DNA from: Thalassarchaeum sp002495735
GTDB taxonomy: Archaea > Thermoplasmatota > Poseidoniia > Poseidoniales > Thalassarchaeaceae
Assembly: GCA_937911265.1 (NCBI GenBank)
Contig: CALDRG010000096.1
Span: 1-38,740, forward strand
Reading direction: 5' to 3'
DNA length: 38,740 bases
This document shows, one piece after another, positions 1 through 7,960 of this stretch (position 1 is the stretch's first letter; each line of letters starts with the position of its first letter). The notes under the pieces were generated by a model. The model did not search any database. It saw only the letters and a program-made list of their open reading frames with translations, and had not been told where the DNA came from. Position numbers and translations under genes: made by a program.

Positions 1-2538
1 GCCCGGATTCCCGTAGTTGGCGATTCTTATTCCGACGTTATCGAGGTACCATCCGCCCATGTGCCAAATTGAGTCTGCACCTCCGTGGAACCTGAAGCGA
101 ACGTCATCACCCGCAAAGGACGCTAGGCTCGCCTCCTTAGACTCGAACGCGGTCGATGTAACGGTGTATGTTGAGCCCGAGGTAGTGCAGTGAACCGCGC
201 CGAAGTAGTTGGAACCCTGAGGGATTGATGTATATGTGTACGCAATGCTGGGTGTGTCGTAGAAGTTGTTGCCCGGGTCCCAGTAGCCCCAAGAGCCGCC
301 GTTGATCGAGATGAAGATGCCGCCTCCGTCCCAGTTATTCTCGAAGCAGGCCCAGTGGTCCATCACGAATGAGGCGCTTGAGTTGGCAGGCAGGCTGTAT
401 GTCGGAGAATACAGATTCGTATTGAGGCTGGGTCCGTACGTCCCACCAAGGTTGATTGCTAGGGCATAAGGGAATGAGGGCTCGTTGTTCGTGGGGCCGG
501 CGTTTGATGTGATTTGCCCGTAGGACCACTTGAGATCGTTTGAGGAAGAACTGGGGTTTCTGGTCCATCCGGAAGGCATGCCCGTCGAGGGGTTGCTGGC
601 AGTGGAGTCCTCGAAGCCCTTGGTGATGTCTTGGGATCCACTGGTGAAAGTATAGTAGGCCCAGTCGTCGGTACCTGCTTGGGTGTTTGAGTTAGGGTTC
701 GGCCAAACAGCGCCATAGTGATACGCGGTAGATGAAGTCTCTAAGTCGTCCTCAAAGACAGTGTTGCCCGAACCATCTACGACACGTATGGCGGCAACGG
801 TCAACCCTTCTTGTTCATCTGCTGTGCTGCCCCCATAGTGAGGAAGGTAAGGGTCGCTATCGACAATGAACCGAAGATATACGTTAGCCTGGTTCTGGAA
901 CGAGGTCGGGATGTCGAAGGAGATTGTTCGTATCCCGTTGCTCTGATCTCCGGAGACTCCATCATAGCCGTTTACACCAGGAATCGAGCCTGCTCTGTCC
1001 TCGCAGTTGTAAACAGTGCTCGAGCCCGTCGAAGAGATGTCGGTCCATGTGTTGTTGTTCAGAGAGAGTTCGACGCAAGCGTTGTCTGAGTATGAGCCCT
1101 GAAGGTCCCACTCCATATCTACCTCAATCTCGTGGGTGCTGTTGGTCCCTATCAGGTCCATTGTCCTCTGCAGGGCGCCGTACTGGCTCGCAGAGTATGA
1201 GCAGGTCGAGCCGGGGGCGTAGCAACCTCCGTGCCATGCTCCGTACTGAATCCCGTCGTTATGGAAGTTGATGTTGTCGAGGAACCATCCAGGACGCTCG
1301 TTGGTGGAAGTGGGGTCGGTCCAAATGTGGAATCTGAACTGAATCTTGCTGGCATTGTCAATGTCAGCAATCGATGACATAGAGATGTTACTCGATATCC
1401 AGCCGCTGTGAGTGGGTGAAGCGAACACAGGGACGGCCCCAGAGGGGGCGCCCGCTGGAGTGGGTGCGCTGGTAGACATGGTGCTCGGATAGCCGCCGTC
1501 GGGGGCGATGTAAGACCAGTCGGTCCAGCCATTGGTGTTGATTCTGTACTCGACCCAAGCGCCGTCTCCTCCGCCTGCAGCAGTGCTGTCAAGGTGGTAC
1601 CAGTGGTCGAAGTTCAGGTAGTAGCCACTGATGTCCTCAGCGGCGGGGACATCGACCTGGGGGATCAGGAAGTACCCCGAGCTGCCTGCTGGCACGGGCG
1701 ATCCAGGCAACGTGCCCACAGAGACAATTCCCTCGGTCGCCGAAGCAGGGACTACGCCGTGAGACAGCGTCTGCTCGCCGCCGGAGATGTTTCCATTTAA
1801 TCCGCTAAAAGTGGTGGCCTGCCAAAGTTTGTGTTGGTTGCAGAAGTAGGTCTGATTGGTGATTTCATTGGAGTCGAGTTGATTGTTACCGTTGGTATTC
1901 AGTCCCGCCTTCATCAGGTTGCCTGCGTACTCGCAATTGGTTCCGGCAGGGGTCGTGAAGAACTGGAAGAGGTAGCCTACAGTCGAACCGTTGATTACGA
2001 CGTCGCAGAAGTAGTCTGTCCAGGCAATCTCATCGCTGTCGAGGTTAGTGTCGAAATCGCTGTCCCAACCCCTCTCCATAACAGTCCCATTACCTCCGCT
2101 ACAACCGGATACACCTGTGCTGTAACCGTAGTCGTAGACATGCTGCCAGCCGGGAGAGTACTTGTACGCGCCATTGAGATTCACTGTGATAGTACCCTCG
2201 TCGAAGGTGCTGATGTTTGACCTCGTACCGTCGTCCTCGAGAGTCAGTGACTCGTCGTTTATCAGCTCGGTACCATAGAAGATACCTGAAGAGAAGTCGG
2301 CACCCCCCCATACTATACCGCTGTCTAAGGATGCTGCCATGGGCGAGTCGGTTACATGGAGCCAACCGTCGAGGACGGTGGAGTTACCCGGTACTCTGAA
2401 CCCCGTCAGTGTAACTGCATCTCCTTGGGGGTTGACCGAGGAAGGTCCTATCCAATTCGTGGACGCTGCGGCGGCAATCGGTGCTGTGAGCATGAGGAGT
2501 ACGATGGCTCCTGCTAGTCTCTTTCGCTCGGCTGGCAT
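1..2538 (-). CDS. secreted multidomain surface protein, 5' part only (runs off left edge)
   Basis: The minus strand reads open from an ATG at 2538 to base 1, exactly 846 codons without a stop, so the 3' end lies outside the window. Residues 1-25 form a signal peptide (basic start, then LAGAIVLLMLTAPIAAAA). Two short Cys/Asp modules follow, around residues 145-180 and 201-235. Each opens with Cys (C146, C202), contains a D/N-rich loop ending LDSDEI or LDSNEI, and closes with YFC; they resemble DUF7151-type modules and may bind calcium. Further on are beta-sandwich segments with FDHWYHLDS, GWFLDNINF, MDHWACFENNWDGGG and GGWYLDNVGI, which recall the jelly-roll domains flanking M6 immune-inhibitor-A peptidases or MAM domains. 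No catalytic motif is visible in this part. It is probably exported and could be an adhesin or the N-terminal part of an enzyme. The reading frame is certain; the function is not known. Confidence 0.85.
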   Translation of the reverse strand, partial: MPAERKRLAGAIVLLMLTAPIAAAASTNWIGPSSVNPQGDAVTLTGFRVPGNSTVLDGWLHVTDSPMAASLDSGIVWGGADFSSGIFYGTELINDESLTLEDDGTRSNISTFDEGTITVNLNGAYKYSPGWQHVYDYGYSTGVSGCSGGNGTVMERGWDSDFDTNLDSDEIAWTDYFCDVVINGSTVGYLFQFFTTPAGTNCEYAGNLMKAGLNTNGNNQLDSNEITNQTYFCNQHKLWQATTFSGLNGNISGGEQTLSHGVVPASATEGIVSVGTLPGSPVPAGSSGYFLIPQVDVPAAEDISGYYLNFDHWYHLDSTAAGGGDGAWVEYRINTNGWTDWSYIAPDGGYPSTMSTSAPTPAGAPSGAVPVFASPTHSGWISSNISMSSIADIDNASKIQFRFHIWTDPTSTNERPGWFLDNINFHNDGIQYGAWHGGCYAPGSTCSYSASQYGALQRTMDLIGTNSTHEIEVDMEWDLQGSYSDNACVELSLNNNTWTDISSTGSSTVYNCEDRAGSIPGVNGYDGVSGDQSNGIRTISFDIPTSFQNQANVYLRFIVDSDPYLPHYGGSTADEQEGLTVAAIRVVDGSGNTVFEDDLETSSTAYHYGAVWPNPNSNTQAGTDDWAYYTFTSGSQDITKGFEDSTASNPSTGMPSGWTRNPSSSSNDLKWSYGQITSNAGPTNNEPSFPYALAINLGGTYGPSLNTNLYSPTYSLPANSSASFVMDHWACFENNWDGGGIFISINGGSWGYWDPGNNFYDTPSIAYTYTSIPQGSNYFGAVHCTTSGSTYTVTSTAFESKEASLASFAGDDVRFRFHGGADSIWHMGGWYLDNVGIRIANYGNPG

Positions 2539-2646
2539 GTGCCTACGTGGGTTTGGGGTATTATGAATGAATTGGTCCTGTTCCTAGAACAGGAGGATAT
2601 AGCAGCATTTTCATCAGAAAATATGATTGCCCTCAGGAGTTCTGGA

Positions 2647-2721
2647 TGGAGCCACTGGGGAGAATTGAACTCCCGACCTTCCCATTACCAATGGGATGCT
2701 ATACCCCTAAGCCACAGTGGC
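2647..2721 (-). tRNA. tRNA-Thr (anticodon GGT)
   Basis: Reading the minus strand, a 7-bp acceptor stem pairs GCCACTG (2721-2715) with CAGTGGC (2657-2651). The anticodon stem TCCCA/TGGGA encloses the loop TTGGTAA, giving anticodon GGT for threonine ACC codons. The T arm has GGGAG-TTCAATT-CTCCC. The discriminator is T (2650), as I recall for archaeal tRNA-Thr, and CCA is encoded at 2649-2647. The mature body is 72 nt without CCA. No intron is present. Confidence 0.95.
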
Positions 2722-2745
2722 AGTGCCCCGGCCATCAGAGGGCCC

Positions 2746-2753
2746 GATTTAAC
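2746..2753 (-). promoter_or_regulatory. TATA-like box for tRNA-Thr
   Basis: The minus strand reads GTTAAATC, centred about 28 bases upstream of the mature tRNA-Thr 5' end. That is the spacing expected for an archaeal TATA box when transcription starts at or near the tRNA. The match is short and was judged by eye. Confidence 0.4.
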
Positions 2754-2818
2754 CACTGCGGATTGACTTGTGTGAGTGCAACAGACTCAAGAGATTGGTA
2801 TCACTCGCCGGGTCGCCT

Positions 2819-2904
2819 GCCGAGATCGCATAGCCTGGTATTGCGCAAGACTGGAAATCTTGTGGGATTTTCCCTCGGGAGTTCAAATCTCCCTCTCGGC
2901 GCCA
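2819..2904 (+). tRNA. tRNA-Ser (anticodon GGA)
   Basis: The acceptor stem GCCGAGA (2819-2825) pairs with TCTCGGC (2894-2900). The anticodon stem CAAGA/TCTTG encloses CTGGAAA, giving anticodon GGA for serine TCC/TCT codons. A long variable arm (GGGA-TTTT-CCC type) confirms a class II tRNA, as serine requires. The T arm is GGGAG-TTCAAAT-CTCCC (2877-2893), the discriminator is G (2901) and CCA is encoded at 2902-2904. It lies divergent from tRNA-Thr, with 97 bases between their 5' ends. No clear TATA box was seen for it. Confidence 0.95.
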
Positions 2905-2983
2905 CTCATCCTCCTCTGCCTATCCCGGCGCAGATGGGCCGCCACAGCGCGTCCCTTATGCGGTGCCTTGATTCGGCGTTAGC

Positions 2984-4129
2984 GTGGATGAGGGTGGAAC
3001 TGCACCTACAGCCGGTGTCACTTCGAGCAGAGAGTCGCCTCGCCTGACTGATGTTCAACTACCGTGGAGGTTTGCTGACAGGGACGAGAGGTTGGCCCTG
3101 CTGGACATCTTCCTAGAGGATTTCACGTTCCATCTTACTGTTATGAAAAGGCAGTGGAGAATCGGGGAGCTAACCTGCCTTGGACTGGCCTTCGCTGGAA
3201 TGGTGCTCGGAGCCTGGGACCTTGGAATCGGAGAACTGGCAAGCGGAGGAGACTACAACCGAGTGGGGCTCAGCGGTTTCCAGAACCTGTCCGATTTGTC
3301 ACTGATGTTGGCGCTCCTATCGATAATAGCCTGGGTGGGGGTTTTCGTTACGTTGTGGACCAGATATCCGATAATGAGAGAGAACTTGGTCTATCTGTGG
3401 ATTGCAATGATGGCGGTGCAGCTGGGATCGATAAGTTCCCACTCAAAGTCACCGGGATTTCCTTGGGGGTCAACGGGTATGGACTGGGTAATGCTGGGGA
3501 TTTCCAATCTCATCCTGTTCTTCCTAGCTATCGTGGTCGTGCACCGCGCCGTCATAGAGACTCGGGATATTCACGTCGAGGAGCGACACTCGCACCCAGA
3601 CCCTCGCGTTGTCCAGAAGGCATGGAGGGATCACAGCCTGAGGGCATGGAGTCTAAGCCTAGGGATGTGGATGATTATGGTGAACCTGATGTCATGGTCG
3701 GGCTCGCACGCGATAGCACAGAGGCCACCGATAGCGGACTATAGCGGCATGTTGGTGGCAATGTTTGTCGTTACAGGATTCCTCTCAGCGGCCTTCCTGA
3801 TGCACGTCCTGTGGTACCCTCAGTTCATGCTGGGAGGGGCCGAGGACAGAATCCAGTCGGTCAGGGCGAGAGAGGTCGCGGGAGAAGCCCCTGAGCCAGT
3901 TGCCCAGGCCGAGCAGGGCAAGTGCCCAATCTGCAGCGGAGCTACTCCAGCAGTCCGGCACGAGAATGGGAGGATTGAGGTTCCTTGCTCAGAGGAATGC
4001 TCTGGCTTAGGTAAACCAGGCACGGTGTGTCCAGAATGCGACGCGGTGCTGCCAATTCGCATCGAGTGCCCGAGCTGTAGTTCTAACACAACCATTGTCA
4101 GTCACTTTAGCAGGCCCGAAGCTTGGTAG
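2984..4129 (+). CDS. six-helix membrane protein with C-terminal zinc ribbons
   Basis: This is a 381-residue protein of no family I recognise. About six hydrophobic helices can be seen, at roughly residues 64-85, 105-125, 133-150, 165-186, 219-238 and 256-277. They follow an acidic cytoplasm-like N-terminus. A soluble tail after about residue 285 carries cysteine pairs CPIC, CSEEC, CPEC and CPSC, the pattern of one or two treble-clef or rubredoxin-like zinc ribbons. Zinc ribbons on a membrane stem often bind partner proteins or nucleic acid, but nothing here names a role. The start is a GTG with no clear ribosome-binding site; an internal ATG at residue 54 is a less likely alternative because it would remove a conserved-looking acidic segment. 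The gene follows tRNA-Ser and precedes the subtilase on the same strand with a 61-base gap. Confidence 0.8.
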   Translation: MDEGGTAPTAGVTSSRESPRLTDVQLPWRFADRDERLALLDIFLEDFTFHLTVMKRQWRIGELTCLGLAFAGMVLGAWDLGIGELASGGDYNRVGLSGFQNLSDLSLMLALLSIIAWVGVFVTLWTRYPIMRENLVYLWIAMMAVQLGSISSHSKSPGFPWGSTGMDWVMLGISNLILFFLAIVVVHRAVIETRDIHVEERHSHPDPRVVQKAWRDHSLRAWSLSLGMWMIMVNLMSWSGSHAIAQRPPIADYSGMLVAMFVVTGFLSAAFLMHVLWYPQFMLGGAEDRIQSVRAREVAGEAPEPVAQAEQGKCPICSGATPAVRHENGRIEVPCSEECSGLGKPGTVCPECDAVLPIRIECPSCSSNTTIVSHFSRPEAW

Positions 4130-4179
4130 ATGGACATGCAGACCTGACGAGCATTCAAGGGCGGTACGCGTCCGAGTAT

Positions 4180-4185
4180 AGGTGA
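4180..4185 (+). promoter_or_regulatory. ribosome-binding site that fixes the subtilase start
   Basis: AGGTGA complements the archaeal 16S rRNA 3' end (UCACCU) and lies five bases before the ATG at 4191. It favours that ATG over the in-frame GTG at 4182, which lies inside the site itself. Confidence 0.6.
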
Positions 4186-4190
4186 AACGG

Positions 4191-5528
4191 ATGGCAGAGA
4201 ACGGTTGGTGGAAGGACGATGATGTCTCCGACGTCGCGGAAGCGTTCGATATGGAGCATTCTGATGGAGTGCCGGTCCCGGATTACAACAGCGAAGAGGA
4301 AAGTGCTGACAAGGACGCTCTTGGCATCGTCATTGGCGCCTCTGCTGCAATCATCTTGCTGTTAAGCGTGGCAGTCGTGATGCTCTGGGTTTGGGCCGAG
4401 ATAGAGGATGTCAATATCGGAGGTCCTCCTTCGTCTCTACTAACCTGGGAGGGTGAATACAGGAGCCTTACCGGACTCGATGCCGTACAAGGCGATGGCA
4501 CTGGAGTCATCCTGTGCATCGTCGACTCCGGCATCGACATGGGGCATCCTGATCTTGAGAATCTCAAACTGGCAGGGTGGCTGGATGCGATAGATGGCGC
4601 TAGTCAGCCATACGACGACGAGGGGCACGGCACTGCGATGGCTGGAATCGTGGTAGCGCAGGATGGATTGGAGGGCAACGCTCCTGGAGTCAGTCTCCTT
4701 GTGGCCAAGGCGATAGGCGAGGAGGGGACTGGAGACGATGTGCAGATAGCAGAGGCTGTCAACTGGTGCGTGGACAACCAAGCGGATATCATTTCTCTGA
4801 GTCTAGGAGGAGACCAAGGGTTCGGCTCTGGGTTCCTTTCTAGCGACGCCCTCGAGGAATCAGTCGAGGATGCCATAGATGAGGGAGTGTTCGTAGTAGC
4901 CGCGGCAGGCAACGACGGCGAAGACGATGATGGGGACGTGGAGTCCCCGGGGTCGGTCGAGGACGTAATCTGCGTCGGCGGCATAACTAGAACGGGGAGT
5001 ATCTGGACAGGTAGCTCAGAGGGAGACAACAACGGCAGAATCTGGCCTAACCCCATTCTACCTCGCGACGACCCCGACAAGAAGCCCGAGATCGTGGCTC
5101 CTGCTCACGAGGTCCCGATTCTCATGGCGGGCGGGATGAACAACGGTGCGTGGTGGGGCTGGTCCAGCGGCACCTCAGCGGCTACAGCATGGGTATCTGG
5201 AGCGCTTGCCATCGTGCTTGAAGCCAACCCAGAGATGCAGAGAGAAGGTGATTCAGGGGGGCCGTCAGCAGTAGCGCAGATGAAGAGCGTCATCATGCAG
5301 AACTCTCAGATGCAGGAAGGGCAGAGCGAGCATGATAATCACTATGGATACGGGCACCTCAGGGTCGACCTCTGGGTGCAGGCCCTAGGAAACGAAAGCG
5401 CAGTAGTTGTATCAGAGGAGCGGGGAGTGAGTCCGCGCGGATTCGTTTATGCCATATTCGACGATCTTCAAGTCCGACGCAGCACGGCCAATGTCCCACC
5501 TGTCAGCTCGACGAAGCCCAAAGAGTGA
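4191..5528 (+). CDS. membrane-anchored subtilisin-like serine protease (S8)
   Basis: The protein is 445 residues from the ATG at 4191 (448 from the GTG at 4182). An acidic N-terminus of about 43 residues is followed by one hydrophobic helix (about 44-69) that acts as an uncleaved anchor or signal anchor. The catalytic domain starts soon after. The triad is visible: Asp in IVDSGID (D112), His in DDEGHGTAMAGI (H146) and Ser in SSGTSAATAW (S329). The oxyanion Asn lies in AAGND (about N241). Members cleave peptide bonds. The topology suggests an extracellular domain tethered to the membrane, suited to degrading external protein or processing surface proteins. Only about 35 residues separate the anchor from the Asp motif, so there is no recognisable I9-type propeptide. 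The 3' end overlaps the convergent methyltransferase-like gene by 61 bases. Confidence 0.93.
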   Translation: MAENGWWKDDDVSDVAEAFDMEHSDGVPVPDYNSEEESADKDALGIVIGASAAIILLLSVAVVMLWVWAEIEDVNIGGPPSSLLTWEGEYRSLTGLDAVQGDGTGVILCIVDSGIDMGHPDLENLKLAGWLDAIDGASQPYDDEGHGTAMAGIVVAQDGLEGNAPGVSLLVAKAIGEEGTGDDVQIAEAVNWCVDNQADIISLSLGGDQGFGSGFLSSDALEESVEDAIDEGVFVVAAAGNDGEDDDGDVESPGSVEDVICVGGITRTGSIWTGSSEGDNNGRIWPNPILPRDDPDKKPEIVAPAHEVPILMAGGMNNGAWWGWSSGTSAATAWVSGALAIVLEANPEMQREGDSGGPSAVAQMKSVIMQNSQMQEGQSEHDNHYGYGHLRVDLWVQALGNESAVVVSEERGVSPRGFVYAIFDDLQVRRSTANVPPVSSTKPKE

Positions 5529-6259
5529 GACTCACTAGCTCGCTTAACGAACTCAATCCAGATGTTGAATGACTCTACCTTCCTCTGCGCAGGGGTCATC
5601 TTCGAAGAGGAAACGGCTTCTCCTACATCGCCGGTGGGGACCTCGGGCTCCTGCACCAACATTACCCCTCCGGGCGAGAGCAGTTCGAAGGCTGCGGCTG
5701 CGGTCGCTGCCCTCTCATTCTCGGCCGTATCGATGATTATGAGGTCCAACGGGAGTGGTAGAGGAGAGGGGCTGGCAGAGTCCGGCAGCGCCGCGCTGGC
5801 TGCTGACCAAGTCGCAGCCTCTGCGGCCAACTCGCCCCAAGGCATCTGGATGATCTGGGTCCAGTTCTCAGCACCGTGGCGGCGGATGAGACGATCAATG
5901 ATGATCCCGAACTTGCCTCCTGGTTCGACTATCCGGAACGATTCGGGATGAGAAGTTGGTTGCTCGGGAGGGTTGGCTGGATCTCCGCACCACAAGTCGA
6001 GTAGCCATGCCGACAGGTGACCTATTCCCCCTCCGATTAGTACGGCATTCCTAGCCGGGACTCTTGCGCTGATGTCCCTAATCCTCGCCCTCATCGGGCG
6101 TGGCAGAGGCCGCAGACTCATGTGTATCATCTGCTCCCCGATTCCAGCAGCGATGGCTGGCTCAGAATCGCCCCGCTCCGAGTCCTCGGAAAGAAGCCTG
6201 TCAAACATTTCCTGTTCGGACATCTGAGGCAGACCGAAGCCACTGTCACCGGAAGCCAT
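5468..6259 (-). CDS. SAM-dependent methyltransferase-fold protein
   Basis: This is a 263-residue soluble protein with a Rossmann methyltransferase pattern. A glycine-rich strand-loop AVLIGGGIGHLSAW (about residues 72-85) fits motif I. An acidic strand end, FRIVEPGGKFG (about 109-119), fits motif II. LDLIIIDTAEN and LLSPGGVMLVQEPEV fit the later strands. The IDRLI context after VEPGGKFG resembles the O-methyltransferase and spermidine-synthase-like groups, in which Glu or Asp binds the ribose. The substrate is unknown. The N-terminal 60 residues are acidic and not assigned. The gene is convergent with the subtilase, overlapping it by 61 bases, and divergent from the zinc protein at 6365. A TATA-like stretch (minus strand of 6281-6289) lies about 25 bases before the start, which suits a leaderless message. 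Confidence 0.75.
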   Translation of the reverse strand: MASGDSGFGLPQMSEQEMFDRLLSEDSERGDSEPAIAAGIGEQMIHMSLRPLPRPMRARIRDISARVPARNAVLIGGGIGHLSAWLLDLWCGDPANPPEQPTSHPESFRIVEPGGKFGIIIDRLIRRHGAENWTQIIQMPWGELAAEAATWSAASAALPDSASPSPLPLPLDLIIIDTAENERAATAAAAFELLSPGGVMLVQEPEVPTGDVGEAVSSSKMTPAQRKVESFNIWIEFVKRASESHSLGFVELTGGTLAVLRRT

Positions 6260-6355
6260 GGGAATTGCTCAGGGGTGCGTCTATTCAATCATCGCATGTG
6301 TGGATGGCTTCAAGAGAGGAGGGTAATCCGGAGTGTCGTGCAATCAGAGGATAAT

Positions 6356-6360
6356 GGAGG
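6356..6360 (+). promoter_or_regulatory. ribosome-binding site before the HVO_0476-like gene
   Basis: GGAGG ends four bases before the ATG at 6365. Together with the family alignment it fixes the start there, rather than at in-frame ATGs further upstream (from 6122), which would run antisense through the methyltransferase gene. Confidence 0.6.
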
Positions 6361-6364
6361 CGAC

Positions 6365-6943
6365 ATGGGCGAGGCTAGTTGCCCGAACTGCTCGCAAAGC
6401 ACCGAGCACGAGGTCCTGCGTAGGACCTCAAGAGGTAGCGGCGACGACATCCTTGCAAAGTGCGTCGAATGCGGCGAGGTGCACACCATTGTACTACGCC
6501 CTCCGAAGGCTGTGCGTGTGAGTACGACGCTCTCTGACGGCAAAGAGAGCGAGGCGCGCTACATTGAGGTCGATGAGGATGAGATCATCACGATTGGAGA
6601 CGTCTTCGAACGAGACGGAGCTCTTTGGGAGGTAACTCGAATTGATGGTGACGCCTCAAGGCCTTATGATAGACTGGGGGCATCTGATATCAGAGCGATG
6701 TGGGCAGTGCGCCGTGACAGAGCTGTGGTGAAGCTGACACTCACTGATGGTGAGGACAGCATCGCTTCAAGCATTGAGTGCGAGCCCGAGACGGTTTTCA
6801 CCTGCGGGAGCATTCTCGAAGTCGATGGCAAGAGGTGGCGGATTCGAGCTCTGCATACGGGAAAAGGCAAGACGCTGAGCGGAAGTAGGACGGCTAAAGA
6901 CCTCAGGAGAATGTACCTCCATCCCTCTGGGACGCGATACTAG
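6365..6943 (+). CDS. HVO_0476-type archaeal zinc-finger protein
   Basis: The product is 192 residues from the ATG at 6365. Residues 6-9 (CPNC) and about 34-37 (CVEC) form a four-cysteine zinc ribbon spaced by a short basic segment containing HEVLRR. After it come two similar beta-rich halves: one carries DEDEIITIGDVFERDGALWEV, the other PETVFTCGSILEVDGKRWRI, so the body looks like an internal duplication. This layout matches the conserved archaeal family COG1326/HVO_0476, whose role is uncharacterised to my knowledge. The open frame runs upstream to 6122, but that part overlaps the 5' region of the opposite gene and lacks family similarity. The stop overlaps the convergent proline dehydrogenase stop by four bases. 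Confidence 0.85.
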   Translation: MGEASCPNCSQSTEHEVLRRTSRGSGDDILAKCVECGEVHTIVLRPPKAVRVSTTLSDGKESEARYIEVDEDEIITIGDVFERDGALWEVTRIDGDASRPYDRLGASDIRAMWAVRRDRAVVKLTLTDGEDSIASSIECEPETVFTCGSILEVDGKRWRIRALHTGKGKTLSGSRTAKDLRRMYLHPSGTRY

Positions 6944-7917
6944 CGGCGGTTTGCCCACGGCATCAGCAGGGCCTTGGCAACATGCAACGCCACCTCCGGG
7001 TTCTCCCTTAGTCTGCGCATGCTATACTCGTACCACTTTGTTCCGTACGGGACATACACTCTCGTCCTGTGCCCCTGTTTAGCGAGATTTCTCCTGATGT
7101 TGCCTCTGACACCAAGCAGGAACTGGAATTCATATCCCGGACCCTTTCCAGCCGAACGTGGAACTGGATCGCTGTATCTGGGATCTTTCATATCAGGCCC
7201 CATTCCACGCGACTTGAGAGATTCTAAGGAGTGTTTGATTACCGGTGTATCATGCGACGCGATGGCCGTGTAAGCGCCCGAGTCGAGCATCAGATCGATA
7301 GCTCGATTGGTGGCATCTACTATCTCACGATACCTTGTGTGAGATATCTCTGCGGACTCAAGGTATATTCCCTTACAGATTCGGAAATCAGTGCAACTGC
7401 CCATGGAGCTTGAGACCTCCAAGATGTCGGAAAGAGTTCTGAACAGCCGCCCCTGTAGCACTACACCGATGTTTGTCAGTCCCTTCGTGTGCATAGCTAG
7501 GGCAGTATCTATCGTGGCCTGAGTAACCCTGTGGTCCTCCATATCCAATCGCACGAAGATATCATCTTCAGCGGCTCTTCTGAGCAGTGCCTCGATGTTA
7601 GCAAGAGCTGTGGACTCGTCTATCATCAAACCCAATGCCGTTGGTTTAATCGAGATGTTTGCATCCAAGTTGTTCTCTACTATTGCATCCAGCAACCTGC
7701 TGTACTCGTCCATAAAGAACTGAGCCTCGTCAAGAGACTCTATGTCTTCGCCTAGGACATCCACGGTAAAGCACGCTCCCTCAGAGCTCATACGACTCAT
7801 CAGTTCGATGGCGCTGGGGATGTCTGTGCCGGCGACGTATCTCTTGGCGATCCACCTGATTATGAAGCGGGGAGTCAGTGGCATCATGCCTACGATAGCT
7901 CGCCCGAATAGGCCCAT
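6940..7917 (-). CDS. proline dehydrogenase
   Basis: The product is a 325-residue single-domain proline dehydrogenase, which oxidises L-proline to pyrroline-5-carboxylate with FAD. Family signatures are clear on the TIM barrel: ISIKPTALG (about 88-96), RLDMED (123-128), RICKGIY (179-185), IASHD (219-223), EFQFLLGV (263-270) and VPYGTKWYEYSMRRLREN (289-306), which holds the proline-binding Arg pair. Length fits the monofunctional type rather than PutA. No pyrroline-5-carboxylate dehydrogenase lies in this window, although glutamate dehydrogenase at 23802 could act further down the same route. The gene lies 43 bases downstream of the DTD2 gene on the same strand and may be co-transcribed with it. 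No ribosome-binding site is evident at the ATG. Confidence 0.95.
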   Translation of the reverse strand: MGLFGRAIVGMMPLTPRFIIRWIAKRYVAGTDIPSAIELMSRMSSEGACFTVDVLGEDIESLDEAQFFMDEYSRLLDAIVENNLDANISIKPTALGLMIDESTALANIEALLRRAAEDDIFVRLDMEDHRVTQATIDTALAMHTKGLTNIGVVLQGRLFRTLSDILEVSSSMGSCTDFRICKGIYLESAEISHTRYREIVDATNRAIDLMLDSGAYTAIASHDTPVIKHSLESLKSRGMGPDMKDPRYSDPVPRSAGKGPGYEFQFLLGVRGNIRRNLAKQGHRTRVYVPYGTKWYEYSMRRLRENPEVALHVAKALLMPWANRR

Positions 7918-7960
7918 GAATGAGTTGCAGAGTACGGAGAGCCTTCACAATTGCTGCGGT

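Noticed and set aside
2539..2982. plus-strand frames across the tRNA region
   Set aside because: They run through both tRNA genes and have no family features.
5562..5951. open frame opposite the methyltransferase-like gene
   Set aside because: Ser/Ala/Glu-rich antisense shadow; the minus-strand product has recognisable methyltransferase motifs.
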